From assembly GCA_014529385.2 (NCBI GenBank), contig CM043944.1:57111268-57175267 (forward strand): 64,000 nt of DNA. Direction: 5' to 3'. Numbering within the stretch: position 1 is the stretch's first letter; each line of letters begins with the position of its first letter. The DNA comes from Adiantum capillus-veneris (Eukaryota > Streptophyta > Polypodiopsida > Polypodiales > Pteridaceae). Shown in pieces: positions 55,595 through 64,000 of this stretch. Position numbers and translations under genes: made by a program. The notes below the pieces were generated by a model that saw nothing but the letters and a program-made list of their open reading frames with translations, did no database searches and was not told the DNA's origin.

Positions 55595-56194
55595 ATGTGT
55601 GACCCTTCAGCTATAACACCCAATGTCATCCATGAAAACGCGAATGAACTTACCCAAGTAGGGACCAAACACTCTATTCATCCATCCTTGGAAGGTATCA
55701 TATACATTAACCAGCCCAAAAGGCATTCTTTTGTAGGCAAAACAACCCCAAGGAGTAATTAAGGTCGTCTTCAATCAATCTTCAATCGCTATCAAGATTT
55801 GAAAGTAGCCAAAAAATCCATCCATGATTGAGTAACGTTCATGACCTGCAACCTGATTGAGGATTTCATCTAAAAAGGGTAGTGGATAATGATTCCTTTT
55901 TGTGGCAGCATTCAAAGGTTTGAAATCGACACATATCCTAAATCTTCCATTCTTCTTGGGCACAATAACAACAGGAGAGACCCATTCAGACTCCTCCACT
56001 CGAAAGATGAAATTTGCTTCCAAAAGCTTCATCACCTCTTCATGAAGTGCCTTCTCATGAATGACCCCCAATCTCCTAAGCTTTTGAACCTTTGGCTTGG
56101 CACCTTCTTTTAGATTGATTCTATGCTCGACTCCTTTAGCTGCTTGCAACTCTATATATTCAGTGGAAAATAGCTTTGGAAACTCTGTAAACAT
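55595..56194 (-). pseudogene. pol: Reverse transcriptase of G
   Basis: Motifs are AKPKVQKLRRLGVIHEKAL, VSPVVIVPKKNGRFRICVDF, LNAATKRNHYPLPFLDEIL, then past a stop near 55775 TPWGCFAYKRMPFGL and catalytic VFMDDIGCYS followed by another stop. The frame is shared with the downstream RNase H connection. Confidence 0.9.
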
Positions 56195-56212
56195 GTCTTC
56201 ATACTCCTTTTT

Positions 56213-57373
56213 TTATTTTTCTGTCAAGTCCTCTCCTAGCATGCTCCTTACATTCACTTTGGCAGGCTCTACAATTGCTTTTGGACTATCCTTCTCCTCC
56301 TTGATCTTCACATCATGCATCGATGCTTCCTTTTCAACACTTATCCCAAAATGATCAGGACATAATTGCATCAAGCCTTCCTCTACACTTTCTTCTGATG
56401 ATGTAGACGAAGCATCACTACCGTATGATGTGGTTTCCGTCGAATCCGTATCTTGCATCTCCACTAGGGGCTGTGTACGGCTCTCGTGTGTCTTCATGTT
56501 GTAGACAATGGTCCTTCCTTTCTCTTTGTCGGGGATGGTGATCAAGCCCGTGCCCCAATCCTCCTTAGCACCAAGGGTTATAAGCTATGGCCTCCCTAAA
56601 ATGATTGGATACACATTCTCACCCGCTTGCATCACGTAGCAATCAACCAAGCACTCAATCCCCAAGACTTTTATCTTCATATCTTTAGCTATTCCAAGAC
56701 ACCTTGCCTTTTTGTGGTTGGCCATTCTCATACGGATCGAAGCATTCATTGACATCTTGACACCTACTTCTTTCATGATAGCCTCGGTCATGACGCACAC
56801 TTGGGCACCACCATCCACATATGCTTGCACTTCTGTCTTCTTTCCTAGCATAGCTTCAACTATTGGCACCATATCCACTGGATGACCAACCCTCAAAGAT
56901 GACACCATGCTTTGGCGCTTTTCCTTCTTGGAAGGGAGCCGCGTACTCACACACTTGGTCCACTGCCTCCTCAATTTAGCATTCAAAGCCACCAATTGAC
57001 CAAAAGATATATTTTCCTTTTGATTTCGTATGTCGTCGACAATACCATAGTCTTCAACACCTTGGCCAAGGAGGTAGTCCTTTGGACCAATTTTCCTTCT
57101 TCGCCGCCTCTTACTACTTTCTGGTTTGTCTTCTACCTTAGCCTTTCCTTTTCTTGCTCTTGTTTCCCTCTCTTCTTCTGTCTCTTTCTCCCTATCATGC
57201 CTAGCTCTCTTATTGGCCAAAACATCCACATCTTGATGCTCAAGGGTAATGATGTTAATATCCCTACCTTCTCCATTTGTAGGCAATGGTTGCAGTTGTT
57301 GTTGCGGCGGTGGTGCTTCTAGTGCCCGTCCTTGATGATTTTCTTCTATTCTTCCTCGACCACCTCCATACAA
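56213..57373 (-). pseudogene. Retropepsin and acidic spacer of G
   Basis: From 57373 a basic linker (SSKRRRRRKIGPKDYLLGQG, parallel to B and E) leads to the protease QAYVDGGAQVCVMTEAIM and VYPIILGRP. The active site again reads D-G-G. After a stop at 56585 the same frame continues with the acidic spacer TDSTETTSYGSDASSTSSEE to 56213, like the B spacer. Confidence 0.85.
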
Positions 57374-57409
57374 GGGGTATATCCCTCCTCTTTCTCTTGG
57401 TGGTTCAGG

Positions 57410-57905
57410 ACAATCAGGGGCATAATGACCCTCTTCATCACAATTGTAGCATCTACCTTGTAGCCTTCGTCCCCTGCCTCTCCCAGTTGGCCGCTCCTCT
57501 CTTTAGTTCCTATTCATTATGTTAATTCTTAATTCTTGCAAACTGGTTAGCAAGATCATGCAAAACCCGGGCCATAACGGGATCTAGACCTTGAACCACT
57601 CGCTCCACTCTATCATCCGTTGTCACAGGGACCATTGGTTGCACCACAACTGGCTCAGTATGTGTCAGGCCTTGCTCCCACCTTCTCTTGATCTTCATGC
57701 TCTTGGCCTCGGCAATTTCCACAGCTCTTTCAAATGTAGCGGGCTCATCTTGATCGACCTTCTCCCTTAAACTTGGATGGAGACAATCCATAAACTGATG
57801 CACTTTAAAAAAATCCCCTGGAGGTACTTGGGATGCCGCCTCTAATTGAACCCAAAGCCCTTTGAAGTGTTGCAAAAACTCTTTAAAGTTAGCATGAACA
57901 TCTTG
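57410..57905 (-). pseudogene. gag: Gag C-terminal half of G with zinc knuckle
   Basis: The gag part reads FFKVHQFMDCLHPSLREKVD, ATFERAVEIAEAKSMKIK and ends near 57522. The knuckle CYNCDEEGHYAPDC is at 57410-57451 in another frame. Upstream, the open frame runs directly into LTR sequence at about 57905, so the gag start, the primer site and U5 are lost by deletion. Confidence 0.85.
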
Positions 57906-58740
57906 CCGAAAGCTGCACCTTCTTCCCTCAATTCCTTGCACACACACATCCATAGAAACCCCAGAACTTCCATAGACTCTCCCAAGTGCAAAATTGAAGA
58001 GAGAAAGCTCTCATTCACTCCTCCATACACTCGAAAACAGGAAGGGAACTCAACGGGACTGCACTAAACCACCTGTAGGAACCCTGCTTCCTCCCACACA
58101 CAAAGGGGTGAAAGTGTTGATATTGCTCTTCAAAATTCCTCCCTCAGCTTGGACCATCATGGCACCGTGAGTGATGTGGCAATTTTAAGCCATTTCACAC
58201 CCTTTTTGACCTTTTTTGGCCCAGTTTTGGCCAGTTTTGACCCTTGACGGGCATTTTTCACAGGAAAAACCCCAAACGGACTCCAAAATTCACCAAATTT
58301 CGCAGGCTTGATCCTCGATACCCAAAGCACATTTCCACATCCCCACATTCTATTTTTGACCACTTCTAGGGCGATGCACGTATCACCACAGATCAGGCGC
58401 CGCAAATAGATAGTTACCGCATGTGTCAAATTTCTCAAGTGGGATGAGAGTACCCACACTTGTTACTTGTATTATTTAAATTCTAGAAAGCTCAAACACA
58501 TTATATAGAGCCAAAATAAGCCACCTAGAACCATATCCAAGGGCCCGATACCCTATACGGGCATGTATATGTGTCCGACTGCCGACATGCAAGCAAGCAT
58601 ATTTACAATGTGCACACGTTGCACCTATTTTCGAACTTGAAACCACTTTGCAAAGCTCTTAAATGCATGGATTTACATATTTTGGTATATATGACCATGC
58701 ATATAAACGCTACTTTGTACATGCCAAAAGCGGTCTATCA
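57900..58740 (-). repeat. 5' LTR remnant of G
   Basis: It matches 52298-53115 of the 3' LTR and ends (minus-strand start TGATAGACCGC) at 58740. About 390 bp of the LTR next to gag are missing. Confidence 0.9.
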
Positions 58741-59680
58741 CCGCATAGCAGTGTACTGGGTTTCCAGGCTACTGTCATATACAAGGACCCAATCCCCATC
58801 TTTAATGGCACGAGGTCGTAGTTTGTGTTTATCATCAAACGCTGCCTTGTTCTTCAACCTTGCTTCCTTAAGCATTACTTTATCCCGTTCAATATCTTCC
58901 TGACGCCTCTCAAGTTGGCGAATGCGCAATGCCAGCAAATCTTCAGTAGACATACCTTCTTCCCATGGCATTATGGTCCAAGAAATAACCGCTTCCTCTG
59001 TAGGCATAATGGGTTTTTGCCCGTACATTAGCTCAAATGGCATAAAACCTTTAACAAAACTATGTGTAGTTCGATCAACCCATAAAGCAAATGGTAGGAG
59101 TTTACGCCAATCACCAATATGACCCTGGCATGCCTTTGCTAAAGCTTGAACAATAGGCGGATGCCCTCTTTCACTTTTACCATTACCCTCTGGATTTTAT
59201 GCTATAGTGAGAGCCAATTTAATGCCCAAGCGAGCAAAGAAATCCCAAGCTTCATCTACATCCAGCTCTCTTCTATCAGCAGTAATTCTACCAACACATC
59301 CATACCTATAAATTACATCCTCAAGCAAGAACTTGCATACGGAACTGGTAGCTTTGGTACGCAAAGCTCTGCCTTCCACCTGATTAGTAAGATCCTCTCT
59401 TGAAAGAACAATATACCGCATCTGCCAGACACCTACTGGCATGGTTATCAGGTCCACCGCCCACTTGTAGTGCATAGCCAGTGGATAGGTGGGATGCAAC
59501 CCATCTCGATGTCGCACATTAGAATATTGTTGGCATATTAGGCATGTCCCCACAAACTGAGCCACATCTTTATACATACCTTTCCACCAGTAACGATCCT
59601 TAATCTTGACAAAAGTTGCCCAGACCCCTGTGTGTCCAGCCCATAAACTTTCATGAAACTCTTTGATAACCTGCTATTGA
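58741..59680 (-). pseudogene. pol: Integrase of F
   Basis: The finger (EFHESLWAGHTGVWATF, then GTCLICQQYSN) lies at about 59540-59680. The core has Asp in KWAVDLITMPVG, Asp in RITADRRELDVDEAWDFF and Glu in NPEGNGKSERGH (about 59150-59190, after a TAG). It then reads MPFELMYGQKPIMP and the C-terminal DGDWVLVYDSSLETQ up to the G insertion at 58741. All pieces from 59577 to 58741 share one frame. Confidence 0.88.
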
Positions 59681-61325
59681 GTCGCTTTATCACAAACAAC
59701 CCGCTGCGGTACTCCTTTAGAGCGTTTTGGCTGCTTCCATAAATGGCCATCCTTTAGAAAAGAGCCGTAAGCTTTCTTCCTTATCTTTTTGTACTCTTGA
59801 TCCGTCCACCCTTCATGCTTAGTAAGAGAGCGAAGGTAGCAACCAATCAAAAGCCATTCTCCTTCATAGAACTCTTCAGAAAATACCTCAAAAGTTTGAG
59901 CAATATTGCCACAATTTGCATGTAGATAAGAAGACGAATAGAACTTCAAGCCAAGATCATCACTTGTGGTCAGCATCTCTTCTTCATCTTCAAATCTAGC
60001 TCTTGATAACATATCTGCAACAACAGGATTATCTCTACCTGCAATATGACAAAATTCAGGATTAAGAGATTTAATATAGGCTATCCATCGTAGCATACCA
60101 ATATCCGGAGAAGAGAAATTTGCAATCATCCCTATCAGTGGCAAGCAATCTGTCTCTACCACGAATGAAGCTCCAATAAAGTTTTCTTTATTAGACCTTA
60201 GAGCAGTAGCAACGCCCCAAAGTTCTCTCTTAACCTGTGGGTAGCCTCTTTGGCAAGCATTGAGCACTTTTGCTCCAAATCGAACCGCATATCTATTCCC
60301 TTCTTCATCATCTTGACCTATAGCCCATCCAATACATGTCGGGCTAGTGTCAACTGTTAAGATTATTGGCCTTCCGCATTTATAGTCAACTTTCCTCAAG
60401 GTCGGAGCCTCAAGGAGCATCTTCTTTAATTTCCTCATAGCTCGTGTGTGAACCTCTTCCCAAACAAATCTTTTACCTTTTCTCAACAGTTGATAAAGCA
60501 CTTCTGCAACATGAGCAAAATGTGGCAGCCAAATAAGATAGAATACACATGCACCCAAAAACCGACGAACTTCAGTAACCGAAGAGCACATTTCCTTCAT
60601 CTTTTGAATAGCTTCAACTTTAGCTGGACTTGGCCTTCTACCTTCTGGACTACACATGTGCCCTACAATTAGAACCTCTTTGGCACCAAAAGTTGATTTT
60701 TGCCCTAAAAGTGTTAACTTCTTCAAGCCTGGATAAAATAACATCACAGTCAGCAATATGTGAGCAACAAACTGTCGGCACCCCCTCTTATCTTTTACTT
60801 CATCTTTTGAGCCTTCCTCACAGCCCTTAATCCGTAGATCATCAATAAAAGGCATAGTAATATGTGGAATAAAGTCCCTTAATACCTTATTCATGCCGTT
60901 CATCATATGAGGTACAGAATTAGTAGCACCCTGTGGGGTAGAGTGCACATCCTTACCAATCGGAGAGGTGTACGCATTGTAGTAAGATCCCTTCTCTCTA
61001 AAGCTAACTTGTTAACAGGTTGCATATCCTGTATAAACCTTAAAGTATCATTTTTCTTCGGAACAGTGAACCATCGGATAGAGTATGGCACACATGATGG
61101 TTCCAAGATTCCCATTTGTATCTTCTCATCAAGCAAATTGATAAGCTTTGGGAACTGGAATAGGACGTAATCTCCATGGCATGTGAGGAACAGTGAATAT
61201 AACCATAGGTGCCACAACACTTGGATCCACACACCCAATCTCGCTTGGCTCAAAGGCAAAAGCTTTACCATGTTTTTCGAGCATACCTTGAAAACACTTG
61301 ATTTCCTCTTCGTTGAGAAAACCAT
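59674..61325 (-). pseudogene. pol: RT and RNase H of F
   Basis: RT begins near 61150 with KIQMGILEPSCVPYSIRWF, TVPKKNDTLRFIQDMQPVN, and shifts frame near 60930. A shortened palm follows: MHSTPQGATNSVPHMMNGMN and catalytic TMPFIDDLRIKG. Then come VRRFLGACVFYLIWLPHFAH, RNase H LTVDTSPTCIGWAIGQDDEE, RGYPQVKRELWGVATAL, FVVETDCLPLIGMI and the spacer SPDIGMLRWIAYIKSLNPEF. The long open part (59674-60948) is 424 codons. The first palm Asp motif is not clearly seen at the frame break. Confidence 0.85.
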
Positions 61326-61692
61326 CTTCTCCCACCTTCATCTGCTGCAATGTCTCTTTAGTGAATTTGTGCCCAATGTTCTTAGGATTTCTGAGCATAG
61401 GCTGTCGAGAAGCTTCTTTAATTACTCCATCACATCCCTCTGGTAGAGGTGTAGCCACAGGTCTCACTTTCTTTGCAACTGTTTTGTACTTCGTCTCTAC
61501 CTGTGCTTCAACTTCTTTATCCAAGTCATCCTCAATATGGATAAGTGCCTCGTATATGTCCATTGAGTGCACTTTAACAACTTCAGTTCCACTTTCTAAC
61601 CTGTTTTGCTTGATATCCTCAAGCTCTGACATAGTATCAACATAAGAGATCTCTTCAAAGATTCCTGATATCACATCATTCCGTTCTAGCAC
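61326..61692 (-). pseudogene. pol: F region between protease and RT
   Basis: The open frame from 61692 contains FTKETLQQMKVGEDGFLNEE, MLEKHGKAFAFEPSEIGCVD and VIFTVPHMPWRLRPIPVPKA, the usual lead-in to a Gypsy RT. It shifts frame near 61150-61325 into the RT. Confidence 0.75.
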
Positions 61693-61865
61693 ATCACATC
61701 CCTACAAGTCACTTTGAATGCTTGAAACATATTGTTTCTCCCACTTAGTTAAATCATTAAATTTCCTGTAAGATATTGAACCCTCAGATGTTAACCCTAG
61801 AAATCCTGAAGAGAAGGTTTCTCTTTGTGAGAACTTCTCCTCAATTGCACCACCATAGTCCCGCT

Positions 61866-62429
61866 TTATAGTGGCACCCCAAGAAAATCCTGATCAAATC
61901 TTTGTTCTTTAAACTCCTTACGTATTTTTAGCATTGGACAATCACGTAAACTGTCTTTGTTTCTAGCATGATCAACACATATAGTTAGAAATTGAACCGC
62001 TTTCTTACCATCTCGACTTCGAACCCTGGCATAGGCCGAGCCATCATCTAGCACCTTAGTTTCCATCCGCACAGCCGTAATGTAGGGTTGTCCTAGAATC
62101 AATGGGTAGGAGGAATGCTCCTGTATAAAAAAGTTTTGCTCATCACAGACATCCCCGATAGTTACCTTAACATTCGCGCATGCACCGTAAAGATCTCCAG
62201 GAAGCATGTTGGTAGCTCAAATTTTCCACTCGTGATCCACATCAATAGGCCACTTCCCCTTTTGGTGCAAATTCTTTGCCATGAGATTGATTTTTGAACC
62301 ATGGTCTATGAGAGCTAAAACCGGCTCCTCAATGTCGCCAAGCTTTACCACTATTTCTGTCGTGGCTCTTGCCCAACGAGTCCTCGAAAAGTGACTCTTG
62401 GGTATGACTTCTTCATCTTCACCCGTCAT
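61866..62429 (-). pseudogene. Retropepsin of F
   Basis: EIVVKLGDIEEPVLALIDHG, then SKINLMAKNLHQ, is the active site. It reads D-H-G, where D-S/T-G is expected. After a stop near 62217 the same frame continues with GDLYGACANVKVTIGDVCDE and YPLILGQPYITAVRMETKVL. It is decayed. Confidence 0.75.
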
Positions 62430-63021
62430 TAAAATGCATGTTTCTTACCTCAGGTATAATCGGGCTTGGAACCACCACAGGCTTTGGTTCTTCTTCTTCA
62501 AGATCTGCTAAATACTCTTCATAGTCTTCCAAGATTTCTTCAATGTGACAAACCACTTGGATTTTAACTGGATCTGACTCTTGATCACTCGGTACTTGTC
62601 GCTTTCTTTTTATAACGTCGATGATCTCTTCGTGGAACTCGCGCTTAGCAATTCCAAGAATATCCCCCAAAGTGAGCTCCACGTTACTATTTAGGATACG
62701 TTCTTCAAAAACTTTCTTCAAATCTGTAGCCAGTTCAATATCAGACTTGAGTTTATACGAGGGCCCTTTAGGCTTACCTTGCTTCTTGTCCTTCAAAGCC
62801 TCTTCCATAACCACCTCCGGAGCAGGTTTAGGAGCTGGCACTTCTTCTTTCTTATTGCTAGATCTCATCAACCTTTTTGATGCCCCAGCCACCTCTTCAT
62901 CTCTTTTTCGCTTCTCTTCCACCATAGCTTCATTGGCTTGAGCTTTAGCAATATAAGCATATACCGAAAGAGAATCCGCTGGATCGGTCCACCCAATGGT
63001 TTCTCGAATTGAATTTCCCAC
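62419..63021 (-). pseudogene. F Gag-to-protease linker
   Basis: A charged region of 200 codons (SLSVYAYIAKAQANEAMVEE, LKKVFEERILNSNVELTLGD, ILGIAKREFHEEIIDVI, DYEEYLADLEEEEPKP). I recognise no enzymatic domain. It sits between gag and protease in the expected place. Confidence 0.6.
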
Positions 63022-63415
63022 CTGTCATAACTTCCTGTATGTTACCTTACCTGCTTCTGCTGTCTTTAGAGCATATGGCCACAACTGGCCCTTTCCACCT
63101 GTACCATCATCATCTTCCTTACCACAAACTTGCAGCCCATATGTAGCTGCTTCCACAAGGGCAACATTATGCTATATTTCCTCCACTATCTTCTTCATTC
63201 CGCCTCTGCCAAAGTTCAAGCAGAGCATTTCCCCCGTCGCCCTGAGATGAATCTTCTTGTCTTTCCAGAAAACCACATTCATCTTATAAGATTCATCAAA
63301 CTCATTACACTCTCTCACAAACCTGTGGTCTTCACTATCGCACCACATGCATCGATCCTAATTTTTATGTGGTGGCTGTTGCTGCTGCTTAGGTTCAGAA
63401 GTAGACACCTTTGAG
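63022..63415 (-). pseudogene. Degenerate F gag linker
   Basis: No long frame is open here. Part of it, 63361-63413, is one copy of a 67-bp-period tandem duplication whose other copy is 63428-63480. Confidence 0.5.
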
Positions 63416-63480
63416 CTAACCCTTAAAATTTTTATGTGGTGGTTGTTGTTGCTGCTTAGGTTCAGAAGTAGACACCTTTG
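63361..63480. repeat. Tandem duplication, 67-bp period
   Basis: Both copies start ATTTTTATGTGGTGG and end GTAGACACCTTTG. The period is not a multiple of three and shifts the frame. Confidence 0.9.
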
Positions 63481-64000
63481 CAGTTTTAAAATTCAAATTT
63501 AGTTCTTGAATACCTCTAACGAGATCGTCAAGAACAGGCCCCTCCACTTCGGGTAATGTAGCGGGTGGCTTCTCTTTAATCTCTTCTTCATCATCATCCA
63601 GTACCTCGATCACAATTTGCTTATCAACTCGCTTCTGTCTTCTTACAATCATGTTCACCGCTTCAGATACTATTTTCCAATCTGATGTCAAACCCAATTC
63701 TCCCACCGGATCCTCCAATAATTGCACCAAATTCTTTTGTAGTCGCGGATCAGCAGCTTGAATAAACAATTCCACCTTTTGATCCCTCAAGGAACGTTGT
63801 TCTGCTGACGATAACTGATTAAACTTCTTTTCAAACTCTCGCAACAGTTCTCGTGCAGATAAATTTTTACCCTTCTTCTACACCCACTTCGAAAAACTCT
63901 GTCTGGTCACCCATTGAGAATCCTCCTGAAAATATTCCTCTTGCAGCGCCTTCTTAAAATCCTGCCAGTTCGGCCCTTGAGCCACTTGAATTTCTTTAAT
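63416..64000 (-). pseudogene. gag: Gag of F (partial, enters from the window end)
   Basis: From the window edge the frame reads VAQGPNWQDFKKALQEEYFQ, then a TAG near 63877, then LSARELLREFEKKFNQLS, DQKVELFIQAADPRLQKNLV, LLEDPVGELG and an acidic tail (VIEVLDDDEEEIKEKP). This is a capsid-type Gag. The start lies outside the window. Confidence 0.75.

Larger units (their letters stand above)
51912..58740 (-). mobile_element. Element G: decayed Tat-like Ty3/Gypsy element inside F
   Basis: The 3' LTR is 51912-53115 and the 5' LTR remnant is about 57900-58740. CCAC (51908-51911) and CCGC (58741-58744) are the decayed 4-bp target duplication. On the minus strand gag, zinc knuckle, protease, RT, RNase H, second RNase H and integrase follow. 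Almost all pieces from 57373 to 53362 share one frame, broken by about eight stops and one frameshift. The U5, primer site and start of gag are deleted. Confidence 0.9.
50399..64000 (-). mobile_element. Element F: divergent Ty3/Gypsy lineage, split by G, 5' end outside window
   Basis: On the minus strand the order is gag (entering from 64000), protease, RT, RNase H, integrase, polypurine tract and a presumed 3' LTR. Element G (51912-58740) splits the integrase C-terminus; removal of G and its 4-bp duplication restores the frame exactly. RT has PFIDDLRIKG in place of Y/F-M-D-D, and RNase H has LTVDTSPTCIGWAIGQ. These are unlike the Athila, Tat and chromovirus elements in the window and resemble, from memory, a Gypsy lineage common in basidiomycete fungi. 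Several frameshifts make it dead. Confidence 0.8.

Overview
The window looks like intergenic DNA from a large, repeat-rich land-plant nuclear genome. It is almost entirely nested LTR retrotransposons, with microsatellites and no intact host gene. The plant call rests on a chromodomain-bearing Gypsy element, Gypsy elements with two RNase H domains (Tat-type), a primer site matching the plant tRNA-Asp 3' end, and a Copia element primed by initiator tRNA-Met. A fern or other non-seed plant is a low-confidence guess, prompted by the unusual Gypsy lineage at the right end.

Layout. 1-5768: decayed Gypsy chromovirus, minus strand, with LTRs full of heat-shock-element-like repeats. 5769-7519: unassigned DNA. 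7525-14373: complete but decayed Copia element, plus strand, target duplication ATTGA, its gag split by a 1.69-kb solo-LTR-like insertion (8499-10188). 14379-17193: unassigned AT-rich DNA and microsatellites. 17194-17606: fragment of the same Gypsy family as the right end.

From 17967 the window is one nest. The oldest layer is 'A1', an Athila-like element (plus strand) whose 5' LTR starts at 17967. A young Tat-like element 'B' (18012-27257, plus) split that LTR. A second Tat-like element 'E' (28446-50398, plus) inserted in A1's leader. E was split by 'A2' (32631-45999, minus), an A1 relative that has gag and protease but no recognisable RT or integrase, and that carries a DEAD-box helicase fragment. 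A2's leader holds an array of perfect palindromes, one of which was hit by a 2-kb LTR-like insert (41598-43629). E's 3' LTR breaks off at 50398, probably because 'F' (minus, running past the window end) inserted there. F's integrase was split by Tat-like 'G' (51912-58740, minus). Where testable, removing an insert plus one target duplication restores the host reading frame or motif.

The most interesting signal is a small ORF of 72 codons (70 in one copy). It lies just upstream of gag in B and E, and twice in tandem in the insert at 41598-43629, where stop and start overlap as ATGA. The four proteins align without gaps over their last 43 residues and stop at the same point. I know no described family that matches. 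Other signals: the palindrome array, the captured helicase, a W-x-P-K repeat protein, Gly-substituted retropepsin motifs and 4-bp target duplications.
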